Assembly: GCA_003049465.1 (NCBI GenBank)
Contig: PYSS01000002.1
Span: forward strand, 248,001-312,000
Length of the DNA stretch: 64,000 nt
Reading direction: 5' to 3'
Source: Magnaporthiopsis rhizophila
Lineage: Eukaryota > Ascomycota > Sordariomycetes > Magnaporthales > Magnaporthaceae
Below, in pieces: positions 1-10,760 of this stretch. The stretch's first letter is position 1, and each line of letters opens with the position of its first letter. The notes under the pieces are model-generated. The model saw nothing but the letters and a program-made list of their open reading frames with translations. It was not told where the DNA came from and did no database searches. The translations under genes and the position numbers were made by a program.

Positions 1-1694
1 CGACACGCCGGCCTGGACTCCCGAGGCGGGAGACGGTCAAAAGAAGGCCATGGGGCTATGAACTCGAGGAGGCATTGAGCTCCAGCGTCGGTCGCATGGA
101 GGCTCCGCCAGCCCCAGGACGACTCATGATACGACGTGCGCCCATAACCCATAGCAGAGGCTTGGCACCTATAGTGTACAACGTGCTGACAGAGACTTAT
201 ATCATCGCAGATCTGTATGTGCAGGTATGGCACTCGCATGCCGACAAGACGGGCCCCACGGGAATAAGTCGCGGGAGGCATTGAGGGGAAGGAGGCCCAT
301 CTTCGCACGTCTGATGGGACACTGGGCGATTATTGCTTGGTGCGTTTCCATGCATGTCTGTGATGGCGACAGAGACAGGACGAGCTTCGCTGACTCGCTC
401 CAGTTGAGGGAAAAGGTTTAACCCAGTCAGCCCACTGACAGCCGTCTGGGTTCACCTAGCGTCGACCTGTTGTTGATGTTTTTGGACCCGGCCAGTATGA
501 TTTCCATCGAATACGCCGACTGATACGAGGTCCAGTGTGCGCCTACCACTGAACACCGCTATCAATGCCGATGCCGACGTTTCGTTTGCTTGGCGCAACA
601 TCCGCTTGAATATGCACCCCGGACGCATCAATCATTATTCGAAATGTGCTGGATCTGGTATCGGTCCAGACGCAGAAACAGGACATGCTTAATTAAAAGC
701 CCGATACTCGCCCGCATGGAGAGCTTCAACGGTAACCAATCCCACCCACCACCCAAGTTGCCGACCGGTCCACGTACCCAGTTGCGTCAACCCAGTCCTC
801 GGGCACTTGGCCCGACGTTTCAGACGCCTGCGAGCAGAGTCTTGTGTTCACTAGGCGCTTTGCTGGATGATGATCGCCCGGGGTAGGTTGGTCGGTTGGT
901 TGGCTGGTCGTTCCTTGTCCCTGACAAACCCGCCGGTCAGCAGGGAGACAGCGCGGGGCCGCGTGGACGCGAACCCCAGGCCAGCCGCCCGGTCGTCGGG
1001 TAAATTGTAAATTAAAGAAAAAAGAAGCTCAGTCTGGGCAATCCAGGAGCCGTGACCCTTGTTCAGGGTCCACGCGACATTCAGTTGGGCGCCCAGCACA
1101 CCCAGAGTCTTCTCCCTAGGCCCTTTCAACGGCACAAGGGGTTGATGTTGTTGGTGACGAGCTGCTTTCCCGCTTGAGATTTGATGCCTGTCTGCTCTGT
1201 CGGTCCTACGTAGCACGGCTTGGTGGTTTGCGTCGCCGGGAGACGGGTAGAAGGACATTCTGTTGCAGAACCCATCATGCACTGCACTATCCCGTGATGT
1301 GATAGCAGCACGCACCCCGCCCCTTCCAAGCTCCAATTGGGGGCCAGGGACCAGCTCGAGCTCCCTACGGCACGCACGGCAGGGACCCACGTCAGCGCTC
1401 GTCATGCCGGATGGGCGGCCCTAATAGTGGGGTTGACACTCCACTGGCAACCCCGCCAACCGGATCCGAGATCGGGGCAGACTCTTGTGTGCGACTTTTA
1501 CAACGAAAATGGAAGAGTCATTAGGTCTATGGGGCAGGAAGTAACAGCTCCTACCTAGCGACGGAAACAGCCGTCTACCCAGGTACCTACCTAGTGCAGT
1601 CCAGTTTCAGGAGGGTCAGACAACACGGTCGAGGGAGAGCGGGTGACTTTCCCATTGGTGTCGGAGAAGAGACGAAGCAGACGAAAGAAAAAAG
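1..1694. other. intergenic, no gene recognised
   Basis: Open frames on both strands here are short, overlap each other and resemble no protein I know. The stretch just before 1695 is A-rich and is probably the leader of the following aminotransferase gene. A palindromic AGGTACCTACCTAG element lies at 1581-1594, one of several TACCTAGGTA-type motifs in the window. Confidence 0.6.
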
Positions 1695-2675
1695 ATGCCC
1701 TCAAGAGCAGACATCACCTACTTCGGCGCCGGCCCGGCCGCCCTCCCCACCGACGTCCTCGAGCGGGCCGCCCAGGCCCTGGTGGACTACAAGGATACGG
1801 GCCTGGGCATCGCCGAGCACAGCCACCGGTCCGATCTGGCGGCCGGCATCATCAACGAGGCCGAGGCCGACCTGACCTCGTTCCTCGACTTGCCCTCGAA
1901 GAAAGAGCACCACGTGCTGTTCATGCAGGCCGGCGGCACCGGCGAGTTCGCCGCTGTCGTCTACAACCTCGTCGGCTCCTGGGTCGAGCGCCAGATGTTC
2001 GACGCCGTCCAGTCGGGCGAGCTGGCACGCGGCGCCCCCGAAGACGTTGTGGCCGAGGTCCTGCGGCCGCGTCTGGCAGGGCTCAAGGTCGACTACATCA
2101 TCACGGGCCGCTGGTCGCTCAAGGCGTACGAGGAGGCCGAGCGTCTGCTGGGCCCCGAGCACGTCAACGTGGCCGCCGACGCGCGCACCGCCTCGCCCGA
2201 CGGCAAGTTCGGCAGCATCCCGGACGAGTCGACCTGGAAGCTGTCGGACGACGCGGCCTTTGTCTACTACTGCGACAACGAGACGGTCGACGGCGTCGAG
2301 TTTCCGGCCTTCCCGGACTCGCTGCGGCCTAGGGAGGACGGCGAGGGCTTCCCCATCGTCGTGGCCGACATGTCGAGCAACATCCTGTCGCGCCGCATCG
2401 ACATCCGTAACTTCTCGGTGGTCTTCTTCGGCGCCCAAAAGAACCTGGGCTCCACGGGCGTCACCGTCGCCATCGTCAAGCACCGGCTCCTGTCCCAGCC
2501 GTCCCCGTCCCTGCTGCGCCGGCTGGGCCTGCCCGTGGGACCCAGAGTGCTGTCGTACGAGACCATCTGCAAGCACGGCAGCCTGTATAACACACTGAGC
2601 ATATTTGAGTGGGTTTTATTCGCACCCAGAAAAAAAAAGGCGACAGACACACCCCTGTTTTCAGCTAACACTGAC

Positions 2676-2710
<35 letters not shown>

Positions 2711-3134
2711 NNNNNNNNNNNNNNNNNNNNAAAAAAAAAAAAAAAAAAAAAAAAAAAGCGTCTACATCGCCGGCCAGGTCCTCAAAAAGCTCCTGGCCAC
2801 ATACCCCGCCGACAAGATAGACGGTCAGGAGGCCGTGTCGGCCAAAAAGGCGGCCCTCATTTACGGCGCGCTCGACGCCCACCCGGCAGTCTACAGGGTC
2901 GTGCCCGACGCGGCCGTGCGCTCGCGCATGAACATTTGCTTTCGCGTCACCAAGAACGGCATCGATGAGCGTGGGAGCGAGAAGGAGTTCCTGGACCAGG
3001 CCACCGCCAGGGGGCTGTTGGGCCTCAAAGGCCACCGCATGGTCGGCGGCATCCGCGCCAGCAACTACAACTCCATCACGCTCGAGGGCGCGCGGAAGCT
3101 CGCTGCTTTTATTGAGGAGTTTGCCAAGGCTTGA
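1695..3134 (+). CDS. SER1: phosphoserine aminotransferase
   Basis: PLP-dependent enzyme that converts 3-phosphohydroxypyruvate plus glutamate to phosphoserine, the second step of serine synthesis. The coding sequence is join(1695..2608,2759..3134), giving 429 residues, the normal fungal length. The start gives MPSRADITYFGAGPAALP, the typical N-terminus, after an A-rich leader. DMSSN (about 225-229) and GAQKNLGSTG with the Schiff-base lysine at about K249 are visible. The C-terminal half holds the RMNICFRV and GGIRASNYNS segments of the family. The 150-nt intron (donor GTGGGT, acceptor AAG) restores SIF-DVYIAGQVLKKL across the junction. It contains CTAAC/CTGAC branch-like sites, two poly(A) runs and a 20-N gap. 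Translating straight through gives a false lysine stretch. The gene converges on GYP7 402 bp away. The fold and family are clear; the true intron length is not, because of the gap. Confidence 0.95.
2677..2757. repeat. poly(A) tracts flanking a 20-N gap in the SER1 intron
   Basis: There are 33 A (2677-2709), then C, 20 N (2711-2730) and 27 A (2731-2757). The tract lies between the branch-like sites (GCTAAC near 2664, ACTGAC near 2670) and the 3' splice site. The assembly probably failed on a long homopolymer, so the true tract length is unknown. Confidence 0.95.
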
Positions 3135-3536
3135 AAGCGCTTGTGTTTGTTTATGTTTGCTCTTGTCCGGGATGCAGCCTGGCTGATATGAACCGGATTC
3201 ATCTCCTTGGGACATGGAAAAGACCGAGGGTGGTTCAACAGGGACCTCGGTCACGGCATTACTCGCAATGTTTACTGATAGATTCGAGTGTCTTTTAACA
3301 CCTCACAATCCAAAATCACCGTGTATTATACTATTCGGGACTATCTAGGTTTGATGAGACTTTGTTATTCCCCGCCCAAAACGCGTAAACCAAGCGAACG
3401 CCGGAGTTCCCTTCCCACATATCCTAGACCTTCAAACACTGCTCCTAGCGACGGACCGGCACGCCAAGGCCGTTCGCGTAGACGTAGAGATAAATAAATA
3501 CAATAACAAGAAACAGAGCAAGTCGCAAGCAGCAAA
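3135..3536. other. convergent 3' intergenic region
   Basis: A 402-bp spacer between the convergent SER1 (+) and GYP7 (-) stop codons. An AATAAA at 3493-3498 on the plus strand is a possible poly(A) signal for SER1. I see no other gene. Confidence 0.6.
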
Positions 3537-6189
3537 TCACGTCTTCTTGTCAACCCAGCCATCGCCCTTTTTGGCCACCTCATTCCTAGGGAGGATCTTG
3601 ACCTCTCGACTCAGCAGGCCCCTCAGCTCAGGGGTGATGACTTTGGCAACCTCCTCTGGTGCTTTCCCGCCTGGCGATTTCGCACCGGCACCCGACTGCT
3701 GCTGCTGCTGCTGCTGCGGCTGCGTCTGCTGGCTGGTAGATGAAGAGCCGCCCGGGGGCGAAGCCGGGGTTGTGCCGCTTGCCGAAGAGGGCGACTGCCC
3801 CAGCTGCGGTCTGGAAAACCGGGGCGCCGGGAAATTGTCTTTTTTGTCGATAGCCTCGACTAGCCGCTGGAATCGCCGGAAAAGGGCCTCCGCCCGGATG
3901 AGGGTGGATTCGAGGTCCATCGTGCACGATAGCTCATTGACTGTTTTTGAAAAGTTTGATTAGCATTCGCGGAACCTGACCGGGCAAGTGAGACACAGCG
4001 CCTCGACGACGACGAAACTTACCATATTTCAAAACCTCATCAAAGTGCTTAAGGTGGGTCATCATCACGTCCCTGTGCTTCTCGAGGATGGCGAGGGCAA
4101 AGAAAAGGTGGAAGCTACTGCTGAGGCGGTCGGTCCAGAGCACCTCCCACAGGCGCAGGACGTCGTTCCACTCGAACTCGCGCTTGTACCAGACCAGCAG
4201 CATGCGGAAGAAGAAGAAGAAGTTTGTGCTGTCGGCCGACTGCAGGTGCGCGTACAGCTTGGGGTCCATGAACTGCACCAGGTGGTCGAGGGCGAGCAGC
4301 TGCGCGCGCATGCCCGACTGGTCGCGCAGGAAGTTGCGCTCCATGCGGTCCATAAAGTGCTGGAAGCACCAAAAGGCCACGGCGTCGTCCTGCACCACGG
4401 CGTAGATGGGCGCCAGCAGGTCCGACATGCCCTGCACGTAGCCCAGCTCCCTGTTGTACTCGTTGTACGTCAGCAGCAGGTCCTTGAGCTGCTCCAGGTG
4501 CACGTTGGTGCCCGTCGACGCAAAGGGCGAGTCCGGGTCCGGGTGTGGCTGGTTCTCGCCCGCGAATATCGGCACCGTCCGGTCCGTCCGGTGCACGTCC
4601 TTCTCGATCCTCGCGCGCTGCTCCCGCCACCAGTCGCCCATCTCGCCCTGGCCCCCGAGGTCTACAAGCCTCTCCCACCAGGCGCCCTTGAGCTTGACGT
4701 AGCCATCCCGGAGCGATGCCAGCTGTGCTCTGCGCTCGTCCCGTGTGCTGTACCAGTCGTGAACGCCGAGGAGGAAGAGCCACGCTTCCTTGCGGACGCC
4801 GTCGTCCGGGTCCAGCCCGCCGTGGAATATCCTGTCCTTGACCTCGTCAGCCGTGAGAGTGAGCCGCCCCGTGGCCGGGTCGAAGAAGCCGTTCCACTCA
4901 TTCAACGTCACGACCCGCCTCTGCTCCTCGAGCGTCAGGGCCGAGGCGCCTTCGAGCAGCTCAAACTCGCCGACGTCCGTGTCCTCGAGTTCCATCACCT
5001 CGCGCGCCGTCCAGATGCGCTGGCGGCGGTCGCGCTCGCTCTGCTCAGCGATGCCCATGGCCCAGCGCGCCAGGTAGATGCGCGCGCTGTCAAACTCCTC
5101 CTGCAGCGTCTGCACCTCCGGGTTGCGCATGAGCCGTCGCACCTGCGGCGGCACGCGCGGGTTGTCCAGGACGTCCTGTGCGGCCTGCCGCGTAAAGGTG
5201 GTCACCTTACTGAACTTCTCCATAATGTTCCACCCCGCCTCCTTGACGAACTTGGTGAACGGATCCATGCCGGCGTCCCCGAACCCGGACGCGGCCGCCG
5301 AAGACGGACCTGTCGTGACTCTGTCCCGCGTGCCGGTGCTTCTGGGCGAGCTGATGGTGGGCTTCCCGCCAAAGGCCTCCATGTCCTCTCTGCTCGGCTC
5401 CACGAGGTAGATGTTGGGCTCGGCGCCGCTGCGCTCGACCTTGACGTAGCGCCGCAGCCAGCGAAGCACCTCGTCGCCACCCCAGAACATCTGCCCTTCC
5501 CTGCCGAAGGGGTCGAAATTCTCGCGCGCAATCTTCTTTTGCCGCAAGATGGTCGACTGGCACTCGCTATCGTGGAAGAAGAGGGCGGGGAAGGAATCGC
5601 CGGCGCGAGAGTTGATGATGACGGAGCCGAACCACCAGCCCAGGCTCGGCGGCCGCACCAAGAGGCTATATATGGCCGAGACGGGGATGGCGAAGGCGTA
5701 GTGGCCGATGGAGCCGCTGTGCGTCGTCACGGTCGGGGGCGGCGGCACGAGAAACGACTGTCGTGGGGGCGAGTCGCCCTCGCAAAGATCTACCTTGACG
5801 TAGACTCCGGCCGAGTCGCCGAGGGCGGACTCGGGCAGCCAGGCGAGGAGCAGGTCGGAGGAGGAGGGGTCTGTCGCGGAAAGCCGCGACGCGGACGAGG
5901 TCGGGCGGCCGTCATCTCGGGCGGGTTTCTGCTGCAGCAGAGCGATGTATCCCGGGATGTTATCCTTGGAAGACGGAGTCGGGTGTATGTACACCTTGCT
6001 CTTGGAGTAGAGGAGCTTGACACCGCGGCCGGTCTCGGTATTTGTGATGGTGTTGTAGCCGCCTTCTTCGTCGTCGCTCATGGCGTAGAGGCTGCCGGAT
6101 GGCGAGGGAGATCGTCGGGGTGGCTGGTTTCCAGCTGGGGCGGTTCCCAGCGTCATGGTTACGAATGATTGTGCAACCACCTTTGGCAA
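3537..6189 (-). CDS. GYP7: Rab GTPase-activating protein, Gyp7-type TBC domain
   Basis: A GAP for Ypt7/Rab7-class GTPases acting on endosome and vacuole traffic, by family knowledge. The coding sequence is complement(join(3537..3940,4023..6189)), 856 residues from the upstream ATG. The 82-nt intron (GTAAGT...CAG) joins EVLKY to VNELSCTMDLEST, a typical Gyp7 junction. An N-terminal Gyp7-type Rab-binding/PH-like region lies at about 50-250. The TBC domain starts at about R466 (VRKEAWLFLLGV). It has both catalytic fingers: IEKDVHR (D531, R534) and YVQ (Q586). The tail after the domain is rich in Gln, Pro and Ser, including a run of six Gln. M37 (ATG at 6079-6081), which begins MSDDEEGGYNTIT, matches the usual family start, so 6189 may be too far upstream. 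A 726-residue open frame on the opposite strand is a GC-driven shadow. Confidence 0.92.
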
Positions 6190-7308
6190 GAAGTCCTGAC
6201 AAAGGAGATGGGCCGCACCAAAGGCAGCGAAGGGGCTGGCGGCGTCCAGCTAGCAGAGCTCCTGAACTGCTGTCTTGGTCCCTAATAAAGCACACCTAGA
6301 TTGAGGGATCGAGGAATAAAGGGAAGAAGAGCCCGAGTTGCGGTCGGGAAGGCTAGGAATAGCTAGGGTGCATCACGAAGACCGTTCATGTGAGCATCAG
6401 GTGTTGTTGGTCTGCCTGTGAGACAACATCGTGGCCACGACCACCACTGAGAACCGCCGCCTGTCGCCCGCTAGCGTAGAGCTGATGAGGTCGTTTGTAC
6501 CCCGCCACTGCAGCTGCCCCACACGGGTTACGCATGGTGTTTATGCGCCTCCCCGCACGGGGCTTTCTCCAAGTACCAGCACTGCTTTGACAGCCCAAGA
6601 GGCCTGGGTTTTGGTGTCGCGGTACTTGGGCGGTCCCCGGCCCCACCGACTTGACAGGGATGCAGCCTGGAGGCTTGGCCACTTGGGGGCGAAGGTTGCG
6701 TCACCGCGAGCGCGGTCGAGGCGAATGGATGGCACGATTTTGGGTGCTAGACATGTGCCGAATGTGTATGTTTGAACGGCGCGAGGTTGGTTAAGGATGG
6801 CATATTACAGTAGAGATAGCAAAGATACAGGAATGAAAGAATTGAGAAATTGGAAAGGTGGCCTATGTACAGGATACTTATTGCTATTAGGGATCAAATT
6901 AGCAGTGCCTGAACTGCAGACTCCTATTTGACATGGATGTCAGGAGCATGTGGTGGGAATTGTCGAATCGAATAAGGAAATGGACAGCATGCCGAATAAC
7001 AGCTCCGCCTGGAGCCAGCGAGTCCCGGCGACAAGCTCGAAAAAGGATGATTGAATTGTATGAAGCCCGGCGGGCTCTAAACACAATTGCGGGATTGCAT
7101 CCTCGCGGGCAGCGTCCAGACACCTCCATCAAGGCGGCCATCGGTCCGCTCGGCCCATCGAAATCCCTGGTCGTTTGCATGACAACGCGACTTGCCTAGG
7201 CAGATGTTAGCTGGGGCACAGTCGAGTTCCGTGTCTTCATTGCTGGAGTGCCAGCAAGGGACAGCGGTGGTGCCGTCGCCTATGGCATGATATGGGTAAA
7301 CCGCCGCG
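6190..7308. other. intergenic, no gene recognised
   Basis: This 1.1-kb stretch lies between the GYP7 start and the 3' end of the Mso1-like gene. It should hold the GYP7 promoter and leader. Short open frames on both strands have no recognisable protein character. Confidence 0.55.
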
Positions 7309-8235
7309 TCATCGCATCCGTGGTCCTTGCGGCAAGCCTCTTCTCGGTCCTGATGGCAAGCCGCCCGCTTGTCGTCCACCGCCACCGCCGCCATACCCAG
7401 ATGGCGCACCATTATCGTACATACCGCCCGGCGCGAACCTGTCCTCGTAGTCACCACCACCACCGCCGCCGCCACCGTAGCCTCCACCTCCTCCTCCTCC
7501 TCCACCTGACCTGCCTCCTCCGCCGTAGCCCCCTCCGTTCTCACTGCCGTAACCACCGCCGCCGCCGCTAGGAGGTGGCGGCTGGTACGGGCCGCTGCCG
7601 ACCGGGCTGACAGTCCTGGCCCCACCGCCGGCCGCCCCGCCGCCACGGAAGAGCCTGTTTCGCAGCCTATCTTGCGCCGATCCCCCGCTGCCCGACGGCG
7701 GCGTGCCCGCGCCCGCGCCTCCTCCGTATGCCGTCTGGTAGCTCCCCGCGCGCTGGCTGGGCAGCGGGCGCGCCTGCACCTCGTCGCGCGGGTCTCCTCC
7801 GCCACCTCCGCCGAACGGGTTCAGCCTCCCGCCACCCTGTTGTTGCTGTTGCTGTCCGCGCATGGGTGGCGGCTGGCCCCGGCCCTGCCGCAGCGACTGC
7901 TGGTCCTGTCTGCCGCCGCCCGACGTATCCCAGAGCGAGCTCAGCCCGCTGGCCGCGCCTCCTCCTCCTGCTGCTGCTGCTCCGGGCGCCGCCCCGTACC
8001 GGCTACCGACGCTGGTCTGCGCGTAGACGGGTGCGGCGGGCGGCGGCGCCTTGGGGTCGGGCGGGAGCCATCCGGGAAATGGGCGGCCCTTTTCGGTGTA
8101 GTAGGCGCGTAGGACGCGGCAGACATTGGTGTCATCCTCGGTGTCGCCGTCGGCGTCGCCGCCCAGGAGCGTCGTGCGCAGGTTCGTGATGCGCGACGTT
8201 GTCGTCGTCAGAATGTTGGAATACCAAGCCGACAT
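7309..8235 (-). CDS. Mso1-like Sec1-binding protein with Gly-rich tail
   Basis: Single exon, 308 residues. The first ~65 residues (MSAWYSNILTTTTSRITNLR ... DDTNVCRVLRAYYTEKGRPFPGWLPPDP) match the fungal Sec1-binding region of Mso1, which in yeast links the SM protein Sec1 to SNAREs during exocytosis. The motif YYTEKGRPFPGWLPPDPKAP is the best family signature. The remainder is disordered: Pro/Ala/Gly-rich, a run of six Gln, then long runs of Gly with Tyr, Asn and Arg, ending in repeated GLPSGPRR/GLPQGPR units. The start is secure because the conserved domain begins at the first Met. The role in vesicle fusion is inferred from the N-terminal domain only; a role for the Gly-rich tail cannot be read from the sequence. 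Confidence 0.82.
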   Translation of the reverse strand: MSAWYSNILTTTTSRITNLRTTLLGGDADGDTEDDTNVCRVLRAYYTEKGRPFPGWLPPDPKAPPPAAPVYAQTSVGSRYGAAPGAAAAGGGGAASGLSSLWDTSGGGRQDQQSLRQGRGQPPPMRGQQQQQQGGGRLNPFGGGGGGDPRDEVQARPLPSQRAGSYQTAYGGGAGAGTPPSGSGGSAQDRLRNRLFRGGGAAGGGARTVSPVGSGPYQPPPPSGGGGGYGSENGGGYGGGGRSGGGGGGGGGYGGGGGGGGDYEDRFAPGGMYDNGAPSGYGGGGGGRQAGGLPSGPRRGLPQGPRMR

Positions 8236-9182
8236 GGTGGGCTTGTGTCCTCCCCTCCCCTGACTTGCTTGTACTACTCTTGGTCTTCCTTCTCTTGGAT
8301 TGATTTGCCCGGAGCTAGGTTCGGGCTATGTCGTGGCGTCCCCGAAGCCGGGGGTGTACCTGGCAGCCTCCTATCTTCTTGATTTTCGGCGCGCGCTTAC
8401 GGGTGACGGGTCGTGGCCCGTCAGAAATGGCTGGGTCGGCTGTGCCTGGGGAGCGGGTTATTTGCTGGGTTTCGATGGGAGTCGGTAGGGAATCAGCGGC
8501 GGTCGATGACGGAAGTTTACGCCTGATTCATCGGCGCCAATTCGCGCGGGTTCTTGTAGCAAGTTTTCCTCGATTGTTCGTTCGTTTGCCAGCGATTCGG
8601 AAACCCTTTTTAAAGCGATCTGTCCTGAGAAAGAAAGAGAGAGAGTCACAGGTCCGGGACGTTGCAGCCTCGGAAAAACAGAGTTTGTTGTCAGAATTGA
8701 CAAGACGGTTGATGGCTCCGCTGGCGGTGCTGCTTTGGAATTTTTGTTTCGAATCCAATTCCAGCATTGACTGCACCGCCCGCTCTTTTTCTGGCGGTGT
8801 CTGGAATCCGGGCCTGGATCCACGATCGACCACCGCCTTCGCCTCGGCCTGGCAAGACCTCCATATTCTGGAGCCGGACCGCATAGAGCACCTAACTGGG
8901 CAAGTTTCAGGGGGCTTTAATTCTAGGTGTTGTTCACAAGTCATGATGTGTCTGTAATCCACAATTCATTTGTGCCATTCACTCACTAACAACTGGCATC
9001 ACAAATCTCGGGCTTGGATACGGTTGGCACAGAGCTCGTGATCGATATGTGCAATTCTGGTATCTTGAGCTTCTTGTCATAATCTCGCAGTATCCCATCA
9101 TGAACAAACGCGCAGAGCATATATATTTCTATCCTCGTGGACATGCCGCCGGCCAGTCCACGGTGAAGTGATCCAACCCGTT
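8236..9182. other. intergenic, no gene recognised
   Basis: A 947-bp region between the Mso1-like start and the MAK16 stop. It probably holds the promoter of the Mso1-like gene and the MAK16 3' end. A 209-residue plus-strand frame overlaps frames of similar size on the minus strand, and none has recognisable domains. Confidence 0.55.
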
Positions 9183-10355
9183 TTAAAAAGCCAGCAGCTT
9201 CTCCTTTGTCGGGCCCTCGATTTCCTTCTCCAGCTGAACCTTCTTGCGCTTCGCCGCCATACGGACGACCCGTCCACGTTTGCGCTTGTCGCCCGCCGCA
9301 GTCTTGCGTTTCGATTTGCTGTCGTCGCTGTCCTCCTCCTCGTCCTCCTCGTCATCGTCTTCCGCCTCGGAGCCATCTTCGCTGCCGAGCCAGTCCTCGA
9401 TATCGCCGAGCTCGTCCTCGCTCTCCTCAATGTCGCTGACGTACTCGACCTGGCCGTCTACCTCCTCCTCTTCTTCCTCCTCGTCCTCCTCGTCTTCCTC
9501 CTCGATCGGGTTGCCGTCCTCGTCGACCTCGATGCCCGTGTCGCGGTCTTTGTCGCGGATGCCCTCGCCCTCGCGCTCCAGCGCCTTGAGTACCTTGCCC
9601 CAGATGGCCTCGCTGACGTTCAAGGGCTGGTCACCATAGGCACCCTGGCGGAGGCGCTCGATGAGCTCACGCTCGATAGTTCTCTCCAGTTTGGCAGCGA
9701 CCTCTGCCTTGCGCTCACGCGCAGCCTCGCGGTGCCTGACTTTAGGCGCCAGCTTGGGGACCAGCTTCTCGCCGAGACGCTCCTCTTCAGCGGCTATCCT
9801 CCGCATTCGGATCTGGACTTGCGTGAGCCGTGTAAGACGTTGCTTGGCCTAGTGGAAGTGTGAGAGGGGCCTCAGTCAGCCGACGTGGACGTGATGTATG
9901 CTAGAACTGTAGCGCTTCAGTTCTTTGGTTTCACATAGCCTCACTGACCTTGTGCCTCTGGAACTTGGGGAAGTACATCAACTTCTCGTCGATCTGGGTG
10001 AGGGCCTTTGCATAATTCTGGGATAGCTTTATGCGCTCCCAGAGCTTGCTTGGCAGGTGCGCGCGCTCAATGGTCTTGATGTACAAGTAGAGGGTGTCCT
10101 TGGTCGGGTGGGACCTGACGGTGGCATACCGCGAGTTGGCCAGAGGACATGACTGTCGGTTGCAGAAGCCGGTCGAGTTGTACTCGTTTCTGCAGAAATT
10201 TTGGTTCTTCGTAGTCCTGTATGCGACAGGCCATGTCCTTGTGAGCACAGGTCGCAACCGAGGAGGCGGAAGCTGAATGTGGAGAGAACCTACGAGAGCT
10301 TGAAGGCGCAGAACTGCTGGTTGATGATATTCCATACTATTTCGTCGGACGCCAT
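9183..10355 (-). CDS. MAK16: ribosome biogenesis protein Mak16
   Basis: Nucleolar factor needed for 60S subunit maturation, by family knowledge. Three exons: complement(join(9183..9848,9949..10216,10294..10355)), 331 residues. Exon 1 encodes [20 protein letters not shown]. Exon 2 carries [32 protein letters not shown], with the cysteine cluster typical of Mak16, and [12 protein letters not shown]. Exon 3 starts [29 protein letters not shown]. All three junctions restore the family consensus and frame; the donors are GTAGGT and GTCAGT. The C-terminal third is highly acidic (long Glu/Asp runs) and is followed by a Lys/Arg-rich nuclear-localisation-like segment ([16 protein letters not shown]). 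The start is fixed by the conserved MASDEIVW. It shares a 405-bp divergent promoter with MSS1. Identification is secure. Confidence 0.95.
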
Positions 10356-10760
10356 TTTAGCGGACTGGAGATGTCCCCGAGACTCTTAAGATCGGGGAAG
10401 GCCGTATTTTTCGGGTCACAAATAATGAAGGGCTGAGTTTGTTGACGGAAGCCGAGGGGCAGATTCCGCCGCTCGCAAAGCCGGAAAAAAAAAAGTGATG
10501 GCTGAAGCGGTTTTGCGGAACGAAAATTTTAGCGGGGTCCTGTCACTATCGCGATTTCTAATTGGACCTTCCGCACAACGTGGGCCGCCGCTGCGGGGAC
10601 AGGAAGGCAATTGGAGCGTTCTCGTTGCGGAAAAGAAATCAATGCTCTCCAAGAACTCATTCTCAAGCCTTGATCATCCTGGTTTTCCATTTCCAAATGG
10701 CCTCCGACATTACGCTACACTGCCGCAGATGAATCATTACGGGAGTGAAGGAACGAGTCA
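10356..10760. promoter_or_regulatory. divergent promoter between MAK16 and MSS1
   Basis: A 405-bp spacer between two start codons facing away from each other. It must carry both promoters or a shared bidirectional one. It contains the near-RRPE sequence described separately and a run of A at about 10485-10494. No clear TATA box is visible. Confidence 0.6.
10522..10530. promoter_or_regulatory. RRPE-like element (GAAAATTTT)
   Basis: The sequence GAAAATTTT is one base short of the ribosomal RNA processing element (TGAAAAATTTT) known upstream of yeast ribosome-biogenesis genes. It lies about 170 bp upstream of the MAK16 start, in a divergent promoter. No matching PAC motif is seen. Function in this species is inference from yeast. 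Confidence 0.35.

Noticed and set aside
1695..3134. Uninterrupted 479-codon reading of SER1 through the poly(A)/N stretch
   Set aside because: The middle encodes poly-lysine and unknown residues. Removing 2609-2758 by canonical splice sites gives a perfect phosphoserine aminotransferase.
3988..6168. 726-codon plus-strand frame opposite GYP7
   Set aside because: Arg/Leu/Val-rich shadow produced by GC-rich codons of the real minus-strand TBC gene; no domain.
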